Source: an uncultured Odoribacter sp. (GTDB lineage Bacteria > Bacteroidota > Bacteroidia > Bacteroidales > Marinifilaceae). Taken from it: a stretch of DNA of 7,300 bases. Shown in pieces: positions 1 to 5,662 of the stretch. The DNA lies in NCBI GenBank assembly GCA_900548135.1, contig URJC01000123.1, positions 1-7,300 on the forward strand. The letters are read 5' to 3'. Position 1 is the stretch's first letter. Each line of letters opens with the position of its first letter. The notes beneath the pieces are model-generated. The model did not search any database and was not told the origin of the DNA. It was given only the letters and a program-made list of their open reading frames with translations. A program made the position numbers and the translations under genes.

Positions 1-482
1 GTATGCCGGACGAAACAGTTGAACAGATTTGTGCAGAAATTGACGAAGTTGTTGTTCCGGCTAATTACAACTGCCCGGGACAAATTGTCATTTCCGGTAG
101 TAACAAAGGGATTGAAATTGCATGTCAGAAACTGTCTGAAGCCGGAGCCAAAAGAGTATTACCTTTGAAAGTAGGAGGTGCTTTCCACTCTCCTCTGATG
201 GAACCAGCCCGGCAAGAACTTGAAACTGCAATTCAAAATACTCATTTCACTACCCCGGTTTGTCCTATTTATCAAAATGTAGATGCTCTTCCTTATACAG
301 AACCGGCAAAAATCCAGGCTAACTTAATTGCACAATTGACAGCCTCTGTCAGATGGACTCAGATCATGAAAAATATGATTGCTGACGGAGCAACTTCATT
401 CCTGGAAATCGGGCCGGGAAAAGTATTGCAGGGGCTGCTGAAAAAAGCCAGCGCAGAAATTGAAACAAACGGCATTCAATAA
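1..482 (+). CDS. fabD: Malonyl-CoA:ACP transacylase FabD, C-terminal part (5' end outside window)
   Basis: This is the C-terminal 159 residues of FabD, the cytoplasmic enzyme that moves malonyl groups from CoA to acyl carrier protein to supply fatty-acid elongation. Visible family landmarks are the N-x-PGQ-V-I-S-G segment (N23, P25-G32 counted from the Met at position 3), the catalytic-type His in the GAFHSPLM motif (H62, codon 186-188), a QNVDA segment, and the C-terminal EIGPGKVLQGLLKK stretch. The nucleophilic Ser of the GHSLG motif must lie upstream of the window. The ATG at position 3 is almost certainly an internal Met, because the aligned region falls in the middle of the roughly 300-residue family and the frame is open to the window edge. 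The gene ends with TAA at 480-482, 12 nt before a strong hairpin. The family identification is recognised from motifs and is secure. Confidence 0.95.
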   Translation, partial: MPDETVEQICAEIDEVVVPANYNCPGQIVISGSNKGIEIACQKLSEAGAKRVLPLKVGGAFHSPLMEPARQELETAIQNTHFTTPVCPIYQNVDALPYTEPAKIQANLIAQLTASVRWTQIMKNMIADGATSFLEIGPGKVLQGLLKKASAEIETNGIQ

Positions 483-494
483 TATCCAATAGCC

Positions 495-543
495 TAAAAA
501 TAAGCAAGAGGTCCTGAAAATCAGGACCTCTTGCTTATTTTTA
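495..543 (+). terminator. Perfect 23-bp hairpin after fabD (intrinsic terminator)
   Basis: Arms 495-517 and 521-543 are exact reverse complements, enclosing a 3-nt AAA loop. The core pairs AGCAAGAGGTCCTGA with its complement, and the outer pairs are A/T-rich, so the 3' arm carries the terminator-like T-run (TTATTTTT). The structure starts 12 nt after the fabD stop codon. It probably ends the fabD transcript. The A-run at the outer base of the 5' arm means it could also act as a terminator on the other strand, although no minus-strand gene is visible here. The C-rich sequence right after the stem lacks a further U-tract. Confidence 0.85.
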
Positions 544-640
544 CCCCTGCCTCCAACCATAGCATAAACAGACGAATTTATTTTAATTATGATTTTTGCA
601 TAAAATTGCGGAGTTTTCATTATTTCACAAACAAATTTTA

Positions 641-648
641 TATCTTTA
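641..648 (+). promoter_or_regulatory. Possible -7 element for the HD-phosphohydrolase gene
   Basis: TATCTTTA matches seven of eight positions of the Bacteroidetes -7 consensus TAnnTTTG and lies 41 nt upstream of the chosen ATG. A -33 TTTG at the usual 19-21 nt spacing is not clear. The nearest candidate is TTTC at 615-618, with a 22-nt spacer. The rest of the 544-689 stretch is A/T-rich and holds no other feature I can support. Because the preceding gene ends at a strong hairpin, a promoter somewhere in this stretch is expected, but this exact placement is tentative. Confidence 0.35.
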
Positions 649-689
649 GCCCTGTTGTTAATTATGGAACAAGTATCCCGAAAGAAATT

Positions 690-2756
690 ATGCCCAATAA
701 GAAACTAAAGCGCCAGCTAAACATTTCATTCAGATTGCTGATTATGCTTTTTATCTGCATAATCACGGTATATCTGTTTCCGAAAGTCGGAAGCTTTCAG
801 TATGAATATCAGAAAGGTATGCCCTGGCGGTATGAGACTCTGCATGCACCCTTTGATTTCCCGATCTATAAAACTGATGATGAGCTACAGGAAGAACGTG
901 AAAAAATCAAAGCAGAGCAAAGTCCGATCTTCAATCTGAATCCCCACACTGCTTCCTTTCAAACAGAAAAATTCAAGACAGCTCTCCACCCCTTTGACAA
1001 CGAATTTACCAATACAGCTTTATCACGCATGGTAAACCGACTCAAAGAAATATATCAGGCCGGTGTATTATTACTTCCGGAACAACTGAATGCAGAAAAA
1101 ATCAAAACGATAAAAATCGTTGAAAACAACATTGCGCAAACCGTAGACTTTCATAAAGTATATACTTTAAAAAAAGCCTATGCCACCTTAAGTGAAGAAA
1201 TCAACCAATCAGGTCTGCCTAAATCTGTACGGGAAAAAATATTGAGTTTAAATTTAAACAACTATCTGCAACCCAACCTGGATTTTGATATTGCAAAAAC
1301 ATCTCAGGATCATATACAACACCTGAAAAATATTAGTCTGACCCAAGGAATGATCCAACAGGGAGATGTGATCATCAGTAAAAGGGAATTAGTGACCCCT
1401 GAAAAAGTAAAGTTGCTGAATTCACTGAAAACAGAATATCAACACAACTTAGGCACAACAGAAACCTATATGCGGACAATCGGCGGACAGTTTCTGCTGG
1501 TTGTTATGTCCTTGCTGATCTTTTCAATCTTCTTTTACTATTCTAAAAAGCGGATTTTTTACAACAACCGGGAATTCATCTTCCTGTATGGTTTATTTCT
1601 GGCCACCATCCTTTTAGGCAGCCTGGGGTATCACCAAAATATCAACATGTTTGCCATACCGGTTTTATTCTTTATCATTATCGTAAATATTCTGATAGGA
1701 AGCCGTTCAGCCTTATATTTATTACTCAGCAGTACTTTGCTCATTTCCTATTATGCACCCAATAGCTACATGTATGTCTTCATGCAAATAGCTGCCGGAA
1801 TAGTAGCCATTTTTAGTTTATCTCATTTACAACGCCGGGGACAATTAATTCTGTCTATATTCCTTATATTCATCACTTATGCCCTGGTATATATTGCATT
1901 CATACTGACTCAGGAAGGAGAAATCAGGGTGACCCATTTACTGGGCCTTTTATGGTTGTTTATCAATTGTTTACTTTTGACTTTAACCTATCCGGTAATT
2001 TATATTTTTGAACGGGTTTTCGGATATATATCTGATATTACATTAATTGAATTATCGAATCCCAACCATCCGGCTCTGCGTAACCTCACGAAAAAGGCAC
2101 CCGGTACTTTTCAGCATTCACTGATGGTTGCAAACCTGGCAGAAGAAGCCATTTACCGGATTGGAGGTAATCCATTACTGACACGCACCGGGGCTTTATA
2201 TCACGATATCGGAAAAACCTATGATCCCATTTTCTTTATTGAAAATCAAAGTGGGGGTATAAACCCCCATGACCAATGTGAATTTGATGAAAGTGCACAG
2301 CATATCATCAATCATGTCACTAAAGGTGTTGAATTAGCCAAAAAATACAACTTACCTGAAAGCATAATTAACTTTATCCGTACTCATCACGGAAAAAGCA
2401 AGGTAAAATACTTTTATAATTCATTTAAAAACAAATATCCTGACCGGGAAATCAATGAATCTTTATTCACTTACACAGGGCCTGATCCTGTTAGCCGGGA
2501 ATGCTCAGTTGTTATGATGGCTGATGCAGTGGAAGCTGTATCCCGAACTCTGGCAGTCAAAACAGAAGAAAACATCACCAAACTGGTCAATGACATCATT
2601 GACGGACAAGTTCGGGAAGGTCGTTTTGTCAATGCAGACATCACCTTTAAAGATATTGCTACTGTTAAAAAAGTATTCATTGAAATGCTTACCAATATTT
2701 ACCATTCCAGGATTGCTTATCCCAAACTGGAAAAGAAAGAAGAAAATCAACATTAA
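690..2756 (+). CDS. 7TM-HD membrane phosphohydrolase (PgpH-like, predicted c-di-AMP phosphodiesterase)
   Basis: This 688-residue protein has the PgpH/YqfF architecture. One N-terminal membrane helix (about 14-30) is followed by a large extracytoplasmic region (about 31-262, the 7TMR-HDED position). A bundle of about seven hydrophobic helices (about 265-445) and a cytoplasmic HD domain (about 470-625) complete it. Metal-binding residues are all present: H476 (FQHSLM), H505-D506 in the HDIGK motif, H542, H566-H567 (THHGK) and D612 (MADAVEA). Order and spacing agree with what I recall for Listeria PgpH, which hydrolyses cyclic di-AMP. Activity here is therefore inferred from family membership. 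I chose the ATG at 690 because the upstream in-frame extension begins inside the fabD terminator and encodes nothing family-like. There is no Shine-Dalgarno, only an A-rich leader, which is usual for Bacteroidetes. A LacI-type gene follows after 11 nt. Confidence 0.88.
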   Translation: MPNKKLKRQLNISFRLLIMLFICIITVYLFPKVGSFQYEYQKGMPWRYETLHAPFDFPIYKTDDELQEEREKIKAEQSPIFNLNPHTASFQTEKFKTALHPFDNEFTNTALSRMVNRLKEIYQAGVLLLPEQLNAEKIKTIKIVENNIAQTVDFHKVYTLKKAYATLSEEINQSGLPKSVREKILSLNLNNYLQPNLDFDIAKTSQDHIQHLKNISLTQGMIQQGDVIISKRELVTPEKVKLLNSLKTEYQHNLGTTETYMRTIGGQFLLVVMSLLIFSIFFYYSKKRIFYNNREFIFLYGLFLATILLGSLGYHQNINMFAIPVLFFIIIVNILIGSRSALYLLLSSTLLISYYAPNSYMYVFMQIAAGIVAIFSLSHLQRRGQLILSIFLIFITYALVYIAFILTQEGEIRVTHLLGLLWLFINCLLLTLTYPVIYIFERVFGYISDITLIELSNPNHPALRNLTKKAPGTFQHSLMVANLAEEAIYRIGGNPLLTRTGALYHDIGKTYDPIFFIENQSGGINPHDQCEFDESAQHIINHVTKGVELAKKYNLPESIINFIRTHHGKSKVKYFYNSFKNKYPDREINESLFTYTGPDPVSRECSVVMMADAVEAVSRTLAVKTEENITKLVNDIIDGQVREGRFVNADITFKDIATVKKVFIEMLTNIYHSRIAYPKLEKKEENQH
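2252..2269. repeat. GC-rich inverted repeat inside the HD domain coding sequence
   Basis: TGGGGGT (2252-2258) and ACCCCCA (2263-2269) form a perfect 7-bp stem with a 4-nt ATAA loop. It lies in the codons for the S-G-G-I-N-P-H segment (residues 521-527), just after the HDIGK motif. It stands out in this A+T-rich gene, and both GGG and CCC codons are used where more A/T-rich synonyms exist. It may be a chance product of a conserved Gly-Gly...Pro-His segment, or an mRNA hairpin that slows transcription or translation. Confidence 0.6.
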
Positions 2757-2767
2757 AATCTAGGAAT

Positions 2768-3796
2768 ATGACACAGAAAGCCATCACAATCAAGGATTTA
2801 GCAGAAAAACTAAATATATCTGTATCAACAGTGTCACGGGCATTGAAAGATAATCCTGAGATCAGTCAGCAAACCCGGAAAACAGTCCAGGCTTTAGCCA
2901 AAGAACTAGGTTATAAACCTAATCCTATCGCAGTGGCTTTAAAAACTCATAAGAGTAATACCATTGGCGTCGTTGTACCTCAGATTGTCAGTACTTTCTT
3001 TGCTACGGTTGTAAAAAAAATAGAAGAAATTGCAGACCGCTATGGATATAATGTATTGGTCGCTTCTTCCAACGAAAGCTTTGAAAAAGAACGGAAAAAT
3101 ATCGATATTTTTCTGGCCAATCGTTGTGATGGTATCATTCTTTCCATTTCAAAAGCGACAACCTCCTACGAACACATTAAACAAATCCTGGATATGGGAA
3201 TTCCTCTAGTGCTATTTGACCGGACAACAAAAGAATTAAATGTATCCAAGGTGGTCGCCGATGATGCAGACGCAGCCTTCAAAATTATCCAGCACCTGAT
3301 TCATGGGGGAGCCCAAAAAATTGCTTTATTAACGGGGCCTGAACAATTGTCAATCGGAAAAAATCGTATGAAAGGCTATCTAAAAGCTATGACCTTGAAT
3401 AAACTGGAAATCAATACAGACTACATTGTCCGTTGTGAAGACTTCTCTGTTAAAGCCGCCAAAGAAGCTACCCAGCGCTTATTGAGCATGAAAAATATTC
3501 CGGATGCCATTTTCGGTATCAATGATGACATGGCAATCGGTGCAATTGAAGCCATCAAAGATAAAGGATTAAAAATACCGGAAGATATTGCTGTTTTTGG
3601 TTTCTCAAATAGTAAACGTTCCCGTTACATGACTCCTTCCGTCAGTACGATTAACCAATTCCCGGAGAAAATCGGAGAAACCGCAGCAGAACTTCTTTTT
3701 GAACAAATCCTGGACCCGAAACATGCACAAATTCGCGAAGAAGTAATCAACTGTGAATTAATTGTACGTGAATCATCAGATCGTTCATATCTTTAA
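2768..3796 (+). CDS. LacI-family transcriptional regulator
   Basis: This 342-residue protein is a full-length LacI/GalR-type DNA-binding regulator. The N-terminal helix-turn-helix spans about residues 7-27 (TIKDLAEKLNISVSTVSRAL, with the typical VSTVSRAL recognition helix). It is followed by the conserved LGYKPNPIA segment and a hinge helix with L58. From about residue 64 there is a periplasmic-binding-protein-like effector domain with the usual TIGVVVP, DGIILS, GAQKIALLTGP, PDAIFGINDDMAIGA and STINQFPEKIGETAAELL blocks. Its effector and target are unknown: no sugar-utilisation gene lies in the window. The ATG at 2768 begins just before the HTH and follows the HD-phosphohydrolase stop by 11 nt, so the two are probably co-transcribed. 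An AGGA at 2762-2765 sits only 2 nt before the ATG, too close to be a normal ribosome binding site. A terminator hairpin follows the stop. Confidence 0.93.
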   Translation: MTQKAITIKDLAEKLNISVSTVSRALKDNPEISQQTRKTVQALAKELGYKPNPIAVALKTHKSNTIGVVVPQIVSTFFATVVKKIEEIADRYGYNVLVASSNESFEKERKNIDIFLANRCDGIILSISKATTSYEHIKQILDMGIPLVLFDRTTKELNVSKVVADDADAAFKIIQHLIHGGAQKIALLTGPEQLSIGKNRMKGYLKAMTLNKLEINTDYIVRCEDFSVKAAKEATQRLLSMKNIPDAIFGINDDMAIGAIEAIKDKGLKIPEDIAVFGFSNSKRSRYMTPSVSTINQFPEKIGETAAELLFEQILDPKHAQIREEVINCELIVRESSDRSYL

Positions 3797-3813
3797 ATAA
3801 ATTGATAAATAAA

Positions 3814-3863
3814 ATAAATAAAAGACAAAAGAATCGAAAAGTCCTTTTGTCTTTTATTTTTTT
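3814..3863 (+). terminator. Intrinsic terminator after the LacI-type gene
   Basis: Arms 3816-3831 (AAATAAAAGACAAAAG) and 3844-3859 are exact reverse complements with a 12-nt loop. The 3' arm runs into seven consecutive T residues (3857-3863). The stem is A/T-rich, so it is weaker than the fabD hairpin, but the stem plus T-tract 17 nt after the stop codon fits a rho-independent terminator. A-runs on the 5' side would give a U-tract for the opposite strand too. Confidence 0.8.
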
Positions 3864-3887
3864 AAGTTTCTTTTGAGATAATCAAGC

Positions 3888-3906
3888 GGTTAAAGATTGT
3901 TAAACC
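3888..3906. promoter_or_regulatory. Operator-like imperfect palindrome with 10-bp direct repeat
   Basis: GGTTAAAGATTGTTAAACC is a 19-bp imperfect palindrome: seven of nine symmetric positions pair about a central T at 3897. It also contains two copies of GTTAAA (3889-3894 and 3899-3904) exactly 10 bp, about one helical turn, apart. It lies about 25 bp upstream of the -7 element for the ABC operon, where an activator or repressor could bind. No known binding site was matched, and in A/T-rich DNA this may be chance. Confidence 0.3.
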
Positions 3907-3930
3907 CTCATACATTAACAGCTTCCTGAT

Positions 3931-3938
3931 TATATTTG
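3931..3938 (+). promoter_or_regulatory. Bacteroidetes-type -7 promoter element for the ABC operon
   Basis: TATATTTG is an exact match to the TAnnTTTG -7 consensus and lies 49 nt before the ATPase start codon. The first T-rich -33 candidate is missing at the usual 19-21 nt spacing: ATTG at 3896-3899 is 31 nt upstream, too far. Transcription would start at about 3945, leaving a leader of about 40 nt. The leader contains two CGTCA copies (3956-3960, 3968-3972), an A-run and no clear Shine-Dalgarno. The weak -33 region suggests that the promoter may need an activator. Confidence 0.5.
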
Positions 3939-3987
3939 TTAGACAATATCAGTTGCGTCATTATATACGTCACAAAAAAAGAGCAAT

Positions 3988-4911
3988 ATGGATGTAGTGG
4001 TAGAAAACCTGACAAAATCTTTCGGATTCCAGAAAGCAGTGGATTCCGTAAGTTTTAATGTTCGTCAAGGAGAGATTCTTGGTTTCTTAGGCCCTAATGG
4101 TGCCGGAAAAACAACCACTATGAAAATCATGTCGTGTTTCCTGTTTCCGGATTATGGCAACATCTATTTCGGGAAATATTCAATCCACAAGAACGCCCAT
4201 AAAATCAAACAATATATCGGCTATTTACCAGAACACAATCCCCTTTACGAGGAAATGAATATTATAGATTTCCTGAATTTTATAGCTCATATACACAATA
4301 TTCCCAATTATAAAATCCTTCCCCGGGTCATGGACATGATCCGGATGTGCGGACTAGACAATGAAAAGCACAAGACTATACGTGAATTGTCCAAAGGATA
4401 CCGTCAGCGCGTCGGACTTGCCCAAGCCCTGATACATGATCCGGAAGTCCTGATTCTGGATGAACCTACAACAGGACTAGATCCCAATCAAATTATAGAA
4501 ATCCGGGACCTCATTAAAAATATCGGCCGGGAAAAAACTGTAATCATGAGTTCACACATATTGGCAGAAATTGAAGCAACTTGTGACAGGGTGCTGATTC
4601 TGAATAAGGGGAAAATCGTAGCGAATGGCACTTCTGCAGAATTGCGCAGAAAATCGAATACAGACAAGCTGCTCAAAATAAATATCATAGGTGCAGCAGA
4701 CACAGAGGTATATGATGAACTAGCTTTAATCCCTGAAATAGAAAACATTACTTCTGCTGAAAATCATCATTTTGATATACAATGCAGCCGGGATGCAGCT
4801 ATTGAAAAAATAATTTTCGAGCTTTGTAACCGAAATAACTGGTATATCGGAGAATTAACACCAATAGAAACACGTCTTGAAGATATATTCCGTGAGGTGA
4901 CCCAAAATTAA
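3988..4911 (+). CDS. gldA: ABC transporter ATP-binding protein, GldA-like
   Basis: This 307-residue cytoplasmic ATPase would power the permease encoded next. Motifs are Walker A GPNGAGKT (35-42), a Q-loop position occupied by Glu (E82 in GYLPEHNPLY), a variant signature LSKGYRQR (134-141), Walker B LILDEP (155-160), D-loop TGLDP and the switch His H190 (MSSHIL). A C-terminal domain of about 90 residues ends in the LEDIFREV segment common to DUF4162-like ABC ATPases. The GYLPEHNPLY Q-loop and LSKGYRQR signature are, from memory, typical of the GldA subfamily, and the gldF-like and gldG-like neighbours support this name. GldA is known from Flavobacterium gliding motility. The role in this organism is not shown by the sequence. 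The ATG at 3988 opens directly into the N-terminal VVVENLTKSFG strand. The permease gene starts 7 nt after the stop. Confidence 0.85.
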   Translation: MDVVVENLTKSFGFQKAVDSVSFNVRQGEILGFLGPNGAGKTTTMKIMSCFLFPDYGNIYFGKYSIHKNAHKIKQYIGYLPEHNPLYEEMNIIDFLNFIAHIHNIPNYKILPRVMDMIRMCGLDNEKHKTIRELSKGYRQRVGLAQALIHDPEVLILDEPTTGLDPNQIIEIRDLIKNIGREKTVIMSSHILAEIEATCDRVLILNKGKIVANGTSAELRRKSNTDKLLKINIIGAADTEVYDELALIPEIENITSAENHHFDIQCSRDAAIEKIIFELCNRNNWYIGELTPIETRLEDIFREVTQN

Positions 4912-4918
4912 ACCAATT

Positions 4919-5641
4919 ATGAATACAGTCAAGATTCTCATCACTAAAGAATTAAATAATACTTTCAATTCTTGGAGTATCTATATTGGGTATATTGTTT
5001 TCTTCTGTATATGCGGATTTTATACCTGGCTTTCCAGTAACAACATATTTTACCTGGGACAAGCCACCATGATGCCCGTATTTGTTATCATCAACTGGAC
5101 TCAATTTTTCATGATACCAGCCTTAACGATGCGTAGCATTGCAGATGAAAAACGAAATGGCACTATAGAACTGATGTTAACCAAACCGATAAAAACGGCC
5201 GACCTGATCAGTGGCAAATTCTTTTCCAACCTGATCATAACCACCATGGCCCTACTCCTAACCCTTCCTTATTATATCACTATTTCTATGTTGGGGGTCG
5301 TTGATCATGGAGCTATATTTCTAGGCTATATCGGTCTTATAGGAATGAGTGCATGCTACATCAGCATCGGTATTTTTGCCTCTTCCCTTTCCCGTACAGC
5401 CGTGTCAGCTTTTTTCATCAGTTTCGGTATAGCACTTTGCTTCCAGCTTCTATTTGGTATGCTAGCCAATCAGATTGGAAGTGGATTTATAGCCACTTTT
5501 TTCGGATATTTATCTATGGAGGAACACTTTGACTCTCTATCACGTGGTATTTTAGATTCAAGGGATATCATTTATTTTATATCCGTTTGCGCCATATTTC
5601 TTGCCCTTTCTAAATTCTTTATTTGTAAGAGCAGATTTTAG
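4919..5641 (+). CDS. gldF: ABC-2 type transporter permease, GldF-like
   Basis: This 240-residue integral inner-membrane protein has about six hydrophobic helices (approximately 20-38, 51-71, 104-124, 133-155, 160-183 and 217-236). Between helices 2 and 3 lies the ABC-2 exporter hallmark R-S-I-A-D-E-K-R-N-G-T-I-E-L-M-L-T-K-P (72-90). This cytoplasmic segment is expected to contact the ATPase. Length and the short, single-domain form fit GldF, the permease partner of GldA and GldG. The transported substrate is unknown. The gene starts 7 nt after the ATPase stop, which implies co-transcription and possible translational coupling. No Shine-Dalgarno lies at normal spacing: a GAGGTGA at 4894-4900 is inside the upstream gene and too far from the ATG. 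The gene ends in TAG, whereas the neighbouring genes end in TAA. Confidence 0.82.
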   Translation: MNTVKILITKELNNTFNSWSIYIGYIVFFCICGFYTWLSSNNIFYLGQATMMPVFVIINWTQFFMIPALTMRSIADEKRNGTIELMLTKPIKTADLISGKFFSNLIITTMALLLTLPYYITISMLGVVDHGAIFLGYIGLIGMSACYISIGIFASSLSRTAVSAFFISFGIALCFQLLFGMLANQIGSGFIATFFGYLSMEEHFDSLSRGILDSRDIIYFISVCAIFLALSKFFICKSRF

Positions 5642-5650
5642 CAATCTAAG

Positions 5651-5657
5651 AAGGAGG
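5651..5657 (+). promoter_or_regulatory. Strong Shine-Dalgarno for the gldG-like gene
   Basis: AAGGAGG ends 5 nt before the ATG at 5663, a near-ideal complement to the 3' end of 16S rRNA. It is the only such site in the window: the other three complete-start genes after fabD have A-rich or featureless leaders, and the LacI-type gene has only a misplaced AGGA. It settles the start codon of the gldG-like gene. Confidence 0.75.
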
Positions 5658-5662
5658 ACATC

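Noticed and set aside
3..5. ATG at position 3 as a start codon for fabD
   Set aside because: The encoded region matches the middle of FabD, the frame is open to the edge, and the active-site Ser region is missing. This is an internal Met of a truncated gene.
396..620. Minus-strand open frame across the fabD end and terminator
   Set aside because: It reads through the hairpin and antisense to fabD, and its product has no recognisable domain. Other minus-strand frames at 2471-2753, 4488-4748, 5897-6079 and 6343-6634 are likewise shadows of well-supported plus-strand genes.
531..689. In-frame N-terminal extension of the HD-phosphohydrolase, giving 741 residues
   Set aside because: It begins inside the fabD terminator hairpin, lacks any family resemblance, and covers the likely promoter. 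The ATG at 690 directly precedes the basic residues and first membrane helix expected of the family.
3956..3972. Two CGTCA copies in the leader of the ABC operon as a regulatory repeat or riboswitch
   Set aside because: The repeat is only 5 nt long, spaced 12 nt, and forms no stem. The leader of about 40 nt is too short for a known riboswitch.
4894..4900. GAGGTGA as a ribosome binding site for the permease gene
   Set aside because: It lies about 18 nt before the ATG, inside the ATPase coding region (codons for R-E-V-T), which is too far for a standard site.
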